Source: Odontocerum albicorne
Taxonomy: Eukaryota; Arthropoda; Insecta; Trichoptera; Odontoceridae
NCBI GenBank assembly: GCA_949825065.1
Contig: OX463846.1
Span: 10,745,366 to 10,809,365 of the forward strand
Reading direction: 5' to 3'
Length of the DNA stretch: 64,000 nucleotides
Shown here piece by piece: positions 55,636-64,000 of this stretch. The first letter of the stretch is position 1, and each line of letters opens with the position of its first letter. The notes below the pieces were generated by a model. That model saw only the letters and a list, made by a program, of their open reading frames with translations, made no database searches and was not told where the DNA came from. A program made the position numbers and the translations under genes.

Positions 55636-58629
55636 ATGTCATCGCCCCCCTTATCTCCCGATGATTCCATGACTCTACCTACTTCGCATACCCTTCTATC
55701 TACTCCCTCACCCTTTCCTGAATTCCTATCTACATTGGACACGTCATCTTCAGACTCTTCAGATTTCGCTGATACAAACCCGCCATTACTTTTGAATAAT
55801 CATCTCCGCTCTGCTTTCTCTACAGCTAACAATGACTTTCACGCATGCCATATAAATGCCCAAAGCATACCCGCCCATTATTCTGAGCTGCTCACCTCAT
55901 TTCATGACCAGCCTGTCCATGCCCTGCTGGTTAGCGAATCCTGGATGAAACCATCACTATCAAACTCACTTTTTTCTCTTCCAGGATTCCATCTAGTTCG
56001 GCGAGACAGGGTGGGGAGAATGGGAGGAGGAGTCTGCATATATTTGAGGAATAATATAAATTTTTCTATCATCTGTCAATCCCAAGCTCCTTACTCTGGA
56101 GGCCCAGAATATTTATTTATATCCCTTCACTACAACTTCATTAAATATCTCATCGGAGTAATATACTGTCCTCCTAATAATAATTATTTTGACGAGTTAG
56201 AAAAACTTCTTGAAGATCATACTCCTAATTTCAATACCACTCTCATAATGGGAGATTTCAATACGTGCCTTAAAAAAAATGACGGCCGATCTGATAAACT
56301 CCTGAGAATCGTACAGTCAATGAACCTCTCAATAATGCCCCTAAACTGTACACATGTAACAAGAAATTCCCAAAGCCTTCTAGATTTAATTATTACCTCA
56401 AATCCCTCTGCAGTTCGAACTCATGGACAAATTGATGCTCCAGGCTTCTCGCATCATGATTTGATATATATCTCACTGATCAACCACGCTCCGAAACTCT
56501 CAAAAGAGAGAAAATTCCTGAGAAGCTTTGGACGCGTTGATAGGGACGCCTTATTTTCCGACGCAAGCGAAGTTGACTGGGCGGCCATCGAACGATTGGA
56601 TAATATAGATAGTAAAATAAATCTATTCAACACGTTTTTACTAGAGCTCTGCGACAAACACGCTCCACTTAAACTTACTCACTTAAAGTATAGACCTGCC
56701 CCATGGCTGACTGACGACATTAAAAAAAACATGGCTAGACGTGACAAAGCGAAAAAAAACTTCAAATCTAATCCCAATGATCAACTATGGGAGATTTTTC
56801 GACGACTTCGCAATAAATGTACACAATTATGTCGGAATGCAAAAAGAAAACACTATTTTGACACCCTTCAAAACTGTCAGCCTGCAAAAAGGTGGAAGGT
56901 CCTGAACTCGATGGGTGTCAAATCCTCGGACACCTCAGGTAACTTCACATTAGATGTTAATAACCTTAATAGACATTTTGCAACACCATCACTCAGTTTA
57001 GACATTACCACAAAGGAGAACACTCTCCGAAAAATTCATGTAATGCCTCGACCCAATGTTCCTGAGCTCCACTTTTCGGAGGTTGATGTAGGTGAGGTTC
57101 GTCGTATTCTTTTGACTATATCCTCAAAAGCGATGGGTGACGACAATATTTCGATTGTATTCATCTCCTTCATTATCGATGCTATTCTTCCTATCATAAC
57201 ACATATTATAAATTTTTCTTTGTCTACTAGCAGCTTTCCTAGTGTATGGAAGAGGGCTCTAATTATTCCGATCCCGAAAGTTGACTCACCCACGTCATAT
57301 AAAGATTTTAGGCCCATATCTATTCTGCCCACACTATCCAAAATTATTGAAAAAATTGTTCATATACAAATTGACTCCCACCTTAATCAATTTGAATTGT
57401 TTAATCCATTGCAGTCAGGATTTCGTCCGGGACATAGTACCACTACCGCACTGGTCAAGATCACGGATGACGTGAGACGTGGAATGAGCTTTAAGCAGTT
57501 GACATTGTTATGTCTACTGGATTTCAGCAATGCATTCAATACTGTAGACTTTGATCTGCTTATGGCTCGAATGCGTTCATTACGATTCTCTGAATCGGTC
57601 ATAGTCTGGTTTTCGAACTATTTAAAGGGAAGACAACAATCCTGTAAATACCAAGAGCGTATATCTGAATGGACTGATCTCTCTGCAGGCGTTCCCCAAG
57701 GTGGAATTCTCTCTCCACTCCTTTTTTCTATATTCATCAACCCAATAACATCGTCTCTTAAATGTTCTTATCATCTGTATGCAGATGACCTGCAGATATA
57801 TATTCATTTTGATCCAAATTTCTATCACGCGGCTTTGAACAATTTAAATACGGACCTTCAATCGATCTCGGAGTGGACTGGGGAGCATGGCTTACTCATC
57901 AATCCTAAGAAGTCTCAAGCGATCCTCATTGGCAGCCCTCAGCTTCTCGGTAAATTCAACACTGACTTACTTCCTCCAATATTACTTGATGGCTCTATTA
58001 TACCATTACATAAAACTGTTAAAAACCTAGGAGTGCTAATAGATAACACTCTCTCATGGCGAGATCAAATAAATGAGGTAAGCCGAAGGATCTTCTTCAG
58101 CCTTCATTCCCTTAAAGTGTTGCAAAGATTTCTACCAACTAAAACCAAAAATTTACTCGTACAATCTCTGCTCTTTCCGATTCTGGACTATGCGGACGTA
58201 TGTTACTTGGATGTTACAGAGGAACAGCTGGACAAATTACAGCGTCTTCAAAATGTGTGCCTAAGATTTATTTTCAACCTACGAAAGTACGATCATATAA
58301 CTTCATACCAGAAGGCATTGAACTGGTTGAATGTTAGAAATAGACGCCAAATTCACATACTGTCTCTATTGTATAATATCCTTAACTGTCCCGCCGCACC
58401 CTCTTATCTCGCCGAAAATTTTCAGCGTCTTTCCAATCATGGATTAGCGCTACGCTCAAACAGAGATTGTTTATTGGCCTTTCCAGTTCACCGCTCTTCT
58501 TTTTTCACGTCGTCCTTTACTGTCCATGCAGTGAGACTTTGGAATCAGTTACAAACCAATATAAGACTCGCTCCGTCCTTGGCATGCTTTAAGAAGCGAC
58601 TGAAAAAACTCTTAATTTCTAGTCAGTAA
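55636..58629 (+). CDS. LINE ORF2: APE endonuclease plus reverse transcriptase
   Basis: 997 codons from ATG 55636 (an in-frame TTG and nine codons lie upstream), intact to the stop. An apurinic-type endonuclease occupies residues about 65-280: HACHINAQSI, LLVSESWM with the catalytic Glu, IMGDFNT, LLDLIITSN and the terminal FSHHD. The reverse transcriptase covers about 540-800: FRPISILPTLSKIIEKIV, QSGFRPGHSTTTAL, CLLDFSNAFNTVD (catalytic Asp), AGVPQGGILSPLLFSIFINP at about 684 and YADDLQIY at 715, the catalytic YADD. The C-terminus (KLQRLQNVCLRFIFNLRKYD and beyond) is the LINE 'Cys-less' tail. All expected catalytic residues are present, so the copy may be competent. There is no RNase H domain. 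A TACTCGTA at 58154 is ordinary coding here. Confidence 0.92.
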   Translation: MSSPPLSPDDSMTLPTSHTLLSTPSPFPEFLSTLDTSSSDSSDFADTNPPLLLNNHLRSAFSTANNDFHACHINAQSIPAHYSELLTSFHDQPVHALLVSESWMKPSLSNSLFSLPGFHLVRRDRVGRMGGGVCIYLRNNINFSIICQSQAPYSGGPEYLFISLHYNFIKYLIGVIYCPPNNNYFDELEKLLEDHTPNFNTTLIMGDFNTCLKKNDGRSDKLLRIVQSMNLSIMPLNCTHVTRNSQSLLDLIITSNPSAVRTHGQIDAPGFSHHDLIYISLINHAPKLSKERKFLRSFGRVDRDALFSDASEVDWAAIERLDNIDSKINLFNTFLLELCDKHAPLKLTHLKYRPAPWLTDDIKKNMARRDKAKKNFKSNPNDQLWEIFRRLRNKCTQLCRNAKRKHYFDTLQNCQPAKRWKVLNSMGVKSSDTSGNFTLDVNNLNRHFATPSLSLDITTKENTLRKIHVMPRPNVPELHFSEVDVGEVRRILLTISSKAMGDDNISIVFISFIIDAILPIITHIINFSLSTSSFPSVWKRALIIPIPKVDSPTSYKDFRPISILPTLSKIIEKIVHIQIDSHLNQFELFNPLQSGFRPGHSTTTALVKITDDVRRGMSFKQLTLLCLLDFSNAFNTVDFDLLMARMRSLRFSESVIVWFSNYLKGRQQSCKYQERISEWTDLSAGVPQGGILSPLLFSIFINPITSSLKCSYHLYADDLQIYIHFDPNFYHAALNNLNTDLQSISEWTGEHGLLINPKKSQAILIGSPQLLGKFNTDLLPPILLDGSIIPLHKTVKNLGVLIDNTLSWRDQINEVSRRIFFSLHSLKVLQRFLPTKTKNLLVQSLLFPILDYADVCYLDVTEEQLDKLQRLQNVCLRFIFNLRKYDHITSYQKALNWLNVRNRRQIHILSLLYNILNCPAAPSYLAENFQRLSNHGLALRSNRDCLLAFPVHRSSFFTSSFTVHAVRLWNQLQTNIRLAPSLACFKKRLKKLLISSQ

Positions 58630-58940
58630 AATAACGTGTTTCATTCCTGATTTTTCTTTTCCTTTCCTCTCCACCATCCCTTCCTTTCCTTTTGATTGAT
58701 GATATCTCACTTTATATGAAAAATAGTGTTCGGGTGATTGTCCGTCTTTGTGGGGTTTGTGGGCATGTTCTCACGTATATGTTTATGGATTTCGTGGGGA
58801 TGGATAGTCATTTGAATGATTTATGCGACCACGTAACTTGCTTCATTTACTTTTGTCTGGTTGGTTGGAAGAGATTGCCGCCTGGCAATAAGCCCGCCAG
58901 ATTGTATTGCAATAAAAGTGTTAAATAAATAAATAAATAA
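58630..58940 (+). repeat. LINE 3' UTR and tail shared with SINEs
   Basis: gtctggttggttggaagaga, then ttgccgcctggcaataag and cccgccagattgtattgc at 58855-58913, followed by (TAAA)5. The first part is the tail of the SINEs at 7788, 19120 and 46524. 58692-58928 also holds a short chance frame. Confidence 0.85.
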
Positions 58941-59451
58941 GAATGACCCCCAATCAATTCCTGAACTGAAGGACGAAATTATTCGCGTTATTGGTGAGTC
59001 AGAACCACAATTATGCCAAAATGTCATCGAAAATTTTGACAAAAGAGTGGACATCTGTGGATCTGCAAGAGGTGAACATTTGACTAATATTGTTTTTTGT
59101 GTTTAAATGGCATACATTATACTTCAATGACCAATTAAAAAAAATTAAATCAAAGCAAATTGTGTGTTTTATTCAAGAATTTAAAAAAAATAGAATTAAA
59201 AAAAAACGCTCAATTTTAAAGACCTTTTAATATAAACAGGCACGTTGATTTCTTCCAACGCTTAAGGAATCATATCCAAGCATACCTTGTGGGCAGGTGG
59301 TATAATTGTTTTTAGCCGACATAAATCGAGCCTTCACTGGAGTAGGAAGTGAACTTATCGTTCGAAATCACAGACGCTAGCAATACTCCCGCACTTGGAG
59401 AGGTAAAAACACTCGCACACTTATATCGTGTACATTGTTATCAGTCGATTT

Positions 59452-59565
59452 TTTTTACCAGACTAGATTCCATTTTTTTATTGTTTAATTTTAGGATTCC
59501 ATCAGGATTTGAACCCAAAATTTCTGAATGAAAGTCTTGTATCTTACCAAATAAGCCATTGAAAT
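59452..59565 (-). repeat. Decayed SINE, antisense
   Basis: accagactagattccatttt, atttgaacccaaaatttc (antisense B-box) and tatcttaccaaataagcc (antisense A-box). Confidence 0.65.
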
Positions 59566-60635
59566 CATCTTGGAAATTACACTAAGAGAACCGCCCCCTA
59601 TATACATTTTCCATAATAAAAGACCAAAAGAATTTTAAAACGCTTATTTTGTTTAAATACCAGTGATAAGTCAAATGAAAGCTGTCAGTTAGTATTTTAT
59701 TAATTTCAAAACTTTATCATAATTTAATTCAAAACTTTATCATAACGACAAAATAATTAAATAATAATTTTCTTAATAGCAATGTTCCCTATGAATATAT
59801 ATCCTGTAATTTTTTCATGCTAAATATCCTCAGTGAGATACAGGCAAAAGCCTAGTTTACTGGGGATACGACAAATGAAAGGCAACAAACCCAGATCCAT
59901 TAAAATTATATGTCCAAATCAAATTACCTGTTGTTTTTTCTCAAATTGTGTATATTTCTTGTCATGTGTAATAAAAATAATAATAATAATAATAATTAAA
60001 CTTGTATGTAAAGGCAATGGAAACACATTTGGTAGAGATAAGCTTTTAAAAGAAGAACTTATCTCTACAAACGCAATTGGTATAGATAATTTCATCTTAT
60101 AATATCCTCAAGATCGAGTTAAATGTCACAACAAAAAGTAGGCAAGCCCGAATACGAGGACGTCAAATGTTTTATAGACTACACCTTTGTACACTTAAAA
60201 TATATTGAAAAGTTAATAAACAAATAATAATAAACAGTTCATACAAAAATAAACCTAATAAACATGTTCAAAAAATATAAACATACACACTCACACATAC
60301 AGATGCAAGCCCAGATTCACTGCTAGCATAAAGAGAAAAAAAGATAAGTAGAGTTCAAATTTTGATAAGTAAATAAATACTTATTTTTCTAAAATAATGG
60401 CCGTGAACTCCTTTATATGAAGGAGTATACGCCAGTGTCTGTTTTTAAAAGTTCTATTCACATAGGCGACATATCGACATACTCGTAGTTCAGTTTTTGC
60501 GTCCGTAGTTATTATTTTGAGTATGCTAAAGCAACTTGACCCGAGTTTATTATTATCTAGTGAGATAATATGGCGTGAAACTTTTTTAAAAATAAACAAT
60601 GTGCATGATTAACAACGAAATGCAAGAAGATAAAA
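59566..60635. other. No gene recognised
   Basis: Contains a 20-bp word aattcaaaactttatcata duplicated at about 59704 and 59725 and an (AAT)n stretch at 59968-59995. One TACTCGTA at 60480. Confidence 0.45.
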
Positions 60636-60953
60636 ATTAGATTTGCTGTAAGCGAGCGAATGATTTCAATTAATTATAAGACAATAAAATTAGATATGCT
60701 GTAAGCGAACGAATGATTTCAATTAATTAGAAGACAATAAAATTAGATATGCTGTAAGTGAACGAATGATTTCAATTAATTAGAAGACAATAGAATTAGA
60801 TATGCTGTAAGTGAGCGAATGATTTCAATTAATTAGAAGACAATAAAATTAGATATGCTGTAAGCGAGCGAATGATTTCAATTAATTAGGAGACAATAAA
60901 ATTAGATATGCTGTAAGCGAGCGAATGATTTTAATTAATTAGAAGACAATAAA
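60636..60953. repeat. 53-bp minisatellite, 6 copies
   Basis: gctgtaag at 60645, 60698, 60751, 60804, 60857 and 60910, exactly 53 bp apart. The unit continues cgagcgaatgatttcaatta. Unrelated in sequence to the 53-bp array at 39391. Confidence 0.95.
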
Positions 60954-61918
60954 TTAATAGACAAAAAATAACTACAAAAATAAGTTTAACTGAGTAACTA
61001 GTCTAAGAATATAACTAAACTCTTACCATATATGGTATCCGTAACCTATCTTTAGTCAGGTAATATCATACTAAGAGTTCTTGCCATAGCCGAATATTCT
61101 CCATTTACACTAACAACAAACCACTCAAATACCACAAAATAAGGCGATCGACAGCGTGGACTATCAAGAAGGTAAATACGCCTCCAGTCCCTCTATCGGA
61201 AACCGGATACGGAAGTGACGTACGACAAGCCCAAACACCGCAACCCCTAAACTTGGACTACTGTTAATTCATGGGGTTAATATATACATGTTGGACTAAA
61301 AGGAAATTTCCTATTTCGATTGGCCGCTATTTTGGTAAAATAAATTACAAGTCCACAAGAAATTCCACGAGTTATTAGCGCATTGCCTTGACTTAATGAG
61401 CAAAGTTTTGAAGGCAGTGAATGAAGCCTTCATCTTTAGGGTGATGTAATGAAAACACCGATGAAAATGATAATAAAGCTATAAAGAAAGTGGATTGTGG
61501 AAAATATTTTGGAGATATCAATAAGCATTTGAAATTTAGTTAAAATGTCGAATTTGTAACTAAATAAATTACATCAAGGTAAATTTTCTTACTTGTAGAA
61601 TTAGATGTTCGAAGTTCGACCGAATTAGTAAATGATACAATTATAATAGCATCACTTATAGAGAGGAATCCAGAATTCCCTGATAGTTAACCGAGTCCAA
61701 AAGAAATTTCTGCGACACCCTGTTTTGCAAAGTGTATGGATTCTAACCATGGCGGTTTCACACATATTTTTAATGGGTATCCTAACATGTAACTCCTTAA
61801 GCGTTAGAAAAGTTTTACGCGCATATTTTTATGTAAACAAATAGGCAACAGGAAACATAGCAAATCCTTTGCTGACTGACAATTGTTTTTCTTCAAGTAC
61901 TGAAGAATTGTTACAGAA
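60954..61918. other. No gene recognised
   Basis: Nothing identified; a slightly GC-richer patch at 61140-61260. Confidence 0.4.
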
Positions 61919-62103
61919 TGATTTGACACTTAAACGTAAAAAAAATTGTACACAATAACTTAAATTAAAGTGACAGGTCTGTTTTGTTTTACAAAAGCAT
62001 TGTTACACTGTTAATTTTGACTATGCTTTTGTAAAGCGAAACCGATCTATAACTTTAATTTGCGTTATTGTGTAGAATTATTTCGTATTTAAGTTTCAAA
62101 TAT
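61919..62103. mobile_element. Imperfect foldback element
   Basis: Left arm tgtacacaataacttaaat, aaagtgacaggtctgtttt, ttacaaaagcat is mirrored by atgcttttgtaaagcgaaac, gatctataactttaattt, gcgttattgtgta around a roughly 22-bp loop. Arms about 80 bp and roughly 80% matched. No target duplication settled; no coding. Confidence 0.75.
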
Positions 62104-62139
62104 TTATGTAATAAAATAGATTTCTACAATATAAACACC

Positions 62140-62385
62140 AAATCAATTAGTACCGGACAATCATTCACGTCATCATGAATGAAGATTGTTATCGATATTG
62201 CATTCATGAAGTAAGATGTTTAGAGTATCATCACTCGCACACGGAATGACCCTGTAGAATTAATTTTCCGATACCGATATCTTCCATATCTCTGCAGATA
62301 AATTGAGGATGGAACTCCTTAATAAACTTTGTAAGTAAAACTCAGTCACTTCACAAGGAAACATGAGTAACACTGTCCCTGTTGT
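62140..62385 (+). pseudogene. Jockey-like C-terminal fragment, sense
   Basis: Decayed counterpart of 52925-53220. Relics such as DNHSRHHE, SSLAHGMTL, FSDTDIFHISADKLRMELLN are recognisable. The DNA ttg-ggatggaactccttaata and cacttcacaaggaaacatga parallels that copy. Confidence 0.6.
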
Positions 62386-62957
62386 CGTTATATTTATATT
62401 ATACATGCTATATTTACACTTTTATTTAAAAAAAATCTTGTTTTATATAATTGGGATAAATCTGTTTCAAATGTAATAGGTATAATAAATAATTGTTCAA
62501 GTATTCTTTTTCTGTGCAATCAAACTCAATAGGGAAACTTCAACTTATAAAAAATAAAGGGTTTAAGACTTTTTTTTAATTAAGTGAAAACACTAAAAAT
62601 AAAGTTCTACTTTGTAATCAATTGTAGATACGAGTACGTACATGATAAAATTATCTATATTTTAATATCTTTAAATGTATCATTTACTATAATGACCTCA
62701 CGCGAAATCCAATGACTTTCGGGTTACGAAAACCAAAATAACAAAAAGTTAAATAATCAATACTACAAAGACTTCAAAATGCCAAACAGTATTTAAGAAA
62801 CTGAGAGCATGCAGAGTTTTGTCTTTTTTTTTTATATGTTAAAAATAAATTTAATTATTGTATTATAGAAGTAAAATCAAAATACATAAATGTATTTTTT
62901 CTGATGATGCAACTTACTCGTAATGAATAAGGTTAAAATTAGTTCATAATTATTTTA
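62386..62957. other. No gene recognised
   Basis: AT-rich; two octamer scars (62639, 62915). Confidence 0.45.
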
Positions 62958-63040
62958 GGCGACCTTCGTAGTTTAGTGGTTATATTCTTGAATTTCACCC
63001 GAGCGTTTCGAGTTCGATATCCGATGGTTCCCAAAAATAA
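62958..63040 (+). repeat. tRNA-headed SINE head, sense
   Basis: ccttcgtagtttagtggtta (A-box-like) and gtttcgagttcgatatccg (B-box-like), then an A-rich run and a G-run. Not a functional tRNA by its acceptor region. Confidence 0.6.
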
Positions 63041-64000
63041 AAAAGGGGGGGCAGTCTAGAAAAATAGTACGCCAGGTAACAAAACACGCACGTGCCGAGC
63101 GGTATTGTTGCCGAAACATTCAATGGCGAAACGCGAGTTCCGTGCGTACTTCACAGGTTCTTTACCCAAAGACTGATTTACTTGGGCCGAATACAATATT
63201 TTCTCTCGATCACGCTCTTTATTATGGCTAAAACACTAATTTGGACATTGAAGGGTATCATACGAAAAAACGTATTTTTTTAAACCAATTAAATAAACTG
63301 ATTCGAGTGATTGCACGTAGTTTGCCCATTTGGTCACCCACAATCGTGAGCATATATGCACAGCGAAATAACCAACCCACACTCTCAACCATTAAGTGAA
63401 CATGTAAACGGTGGCCGGCGTTGCTCGTATTGTATATTGTTTATTCCCCAAAGATGAAAAGAGAACACGGCACCAATTGGACAATACAAATGAAAATGTT
63501 CAAACATACTTCAGTTAACTGAAATTCAGCATTTGAAATTGATTATCAATAACTTAATTATTCAAAACGGGTTTGTATTGTAGGTTTTTTTCCTAAAGAA
63601 TTCAAACAATTTCATCAATCAATTATTTGTAATAAAAGTCCCAGTTTGACAAAATATCACTATCTGGTAACAATATCACTGTCTGGTAACAATACTCGCG
63701 AACGCAAGACGTGTGTGTGTATTGTTGCATCTTCACATACGAAAATATTGTCATCAAGTGCGATGATGAACTGCGAGTTCCGTGTCCACTTCAGTGGCCC
63801 CGCTCTTTATACGTCCAATGCTATCTGGTTGTTGAAAAATTGGTGCGTATATATTTTTTTCAAATTCGGGTGTTCGAATATACTCACATATCTGCGAGAT
63901 GGTGGAAAGACTTAGTCACGAAAATCTAAATTTATTTCGGTCCTCCTTGTTTTAACTGGACACATGTATCAGCAGCAAATTTGGTTCTAGATTTACATTA
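63041..64000. other. Possible diverged repeat pair
   Basis: 63100-63230 and 63710-63830 share tattgttgc, ctgcgagttccgtg or gcgagttccgtg, acttca and ctctttat in order. They might be related to the structured repeats at 24105 and 45265, but I could not align them securely. Nothing else recognised. Confidence 0.35.

Larger units (their letters stand above)
53767..58940 (+). mobile_element. Apparently full-length CR1-group non-LTR retrotransposon
   Basis: About 5.2 kb: a 5' region with repeated words (gtctata, ttgtctatggtcgaaa), ORF1 (53901-54617), a 1-kb T-rich inter-ORF region, ORF2 (55636-58629), a 3' UTR, and a 3' end ending in (TAAA)n. The target is the mariner-like transposase codons ...VYK|NDPQ; ATAAG next to both borders could be a 5-bp target duplication, ambiguous because of the tail. 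Both ORFs lack premature stops. The clade (CR1-group, Kiri/Daphne-like rather than Jockey) is inference. Confidence 0.85.
53607..59100 (+). pseudogene. Mariner-like transposase, deleted and split by LINE insertion
   Basis: Starts MESYTIKQRVQIVELFY at 53607, then a deletion joins it to NWPPRSCDLKPLDYFLWVYV and KSQVYK ending at 53766. After the LINE it resumes from 58942 as NDPQSIPELKDEIIRVIGES, EPQLCQNVIENFDKRVDICG and HLTNIVF. The order matches insect mariner-like transposases with 'NWPPRSCDLTPLDFFLWGYVK'. The middle of the catalytic domain is lost; it was dead before the LINE arrived. Confidence 0.85.
53491..59229 (+). mobile_element. Mariner-like element hosting a LINE
   Basis: Left end TA-AAGGGTCTTTCAAATTGA at 53491; right end, in reverse complement, TA-AAAGGTCTTTAAAATTGA from 59229. 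Both are followed by gcgttttttttttaattct and a hexamer-rich gaataaaacac. Its transposase gene is split by the LINE at 53767-58940. Without the LINE the element is about 570 bp, so it was already internally deleted. Confidence 0.85.

Noticed and set aside
58154..58161. TACTCGTA inside LINE ORF2 as an excision scar
   Set aside because: It encodes part of the normal KNLLVQS stretch, and the antisense LINE copy near 25597 has the same ACTCGT core, so it belongs to the element and is not an insertion.

Overview
The window is AT-rich (roughly one third G+C by eye) and looks like intergenic nuclear DNA of an arthropod, most likely an insect. I found no bacterial-type gene organisation and no host gene that I can name. 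Almost everything recognisable is a transposable element, intact, decayed or nested, plus minisatellites. The element mix (BEL/Pao LTR element, Jockey-like, CR1-group and RTE-like non-LTR elements, several mariner lineages, tRNA-headed SINEs) fits an insect, but I cannot name the order or species.

Layout. 0-8 kb: SINE remnants, a 34-bp minisatellite, a Jockey-like fragment (3.6-4.4 kb), an RTE-like fragment (4.4-5.1 kb) and a mariner-like element (5.2-6.6 kb) carrying an inverted-repeat insertion. 8.06-11.81 kb: a complete BEL/Pao LTR retrotransposon with nearly identical 441/443-bp LTRs, 5-bp target duplications and a putative primer-binding site, whose interior is mostly replaced by four unrelated tandem arrays with periods of 116, 16, 102 and 22 bp. 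12-19 kb: Jockey-like and RTE-like fragments, including a 5'-truncated RTE nested in an older one with an 18-bp target duplication. 20.0-20.4 kb: about 420 bp of pure (TA)n. 20-43 kb: SINEs, antisense LINE fragments, a large inverted repeat (31.2 kb), a hAT-type non-autonomous element (32.3 kb) and several minisatellites. 43.7-48.9 kb: an internally deleted mariner with both ends, a structured repeat related to one at 24.1 kb, a decayed mariner-like transposase and a second hAT-type copy. 52-59.2 kb: a 285-bp foldback element inside a SINE, then an apparently intact two-ORF non-LTR retrotransposon (53.8-58.9 kb) inserted into a mariner-like element. 59-64 kb: SINEs, a 53-bp x 6 array, a foldback and a Jockey-like end.

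How the parts interact. The 3' end of the intact LINE is shared with the tails of the tRNA-headed SINEs, so this LINE lineage probably supplies the SINE's reverse transcriptase. The most striking signal is an interspersed octamer, TACGAGTA/TACTCGTA, that I count 24 times against roughly 2-3 expected from base composition. At six places where a related sequence allows comparison, the octamer is a 6-bp addition to a plain TA, that is TA to TA-CGAG-TA. This is the excision scar expected of a Tc1/mariner-type transposon whose ends start with CGAG, as in Minos. No intact donor is visible here, so the window records an excision-rich transposon mainly through its scars.
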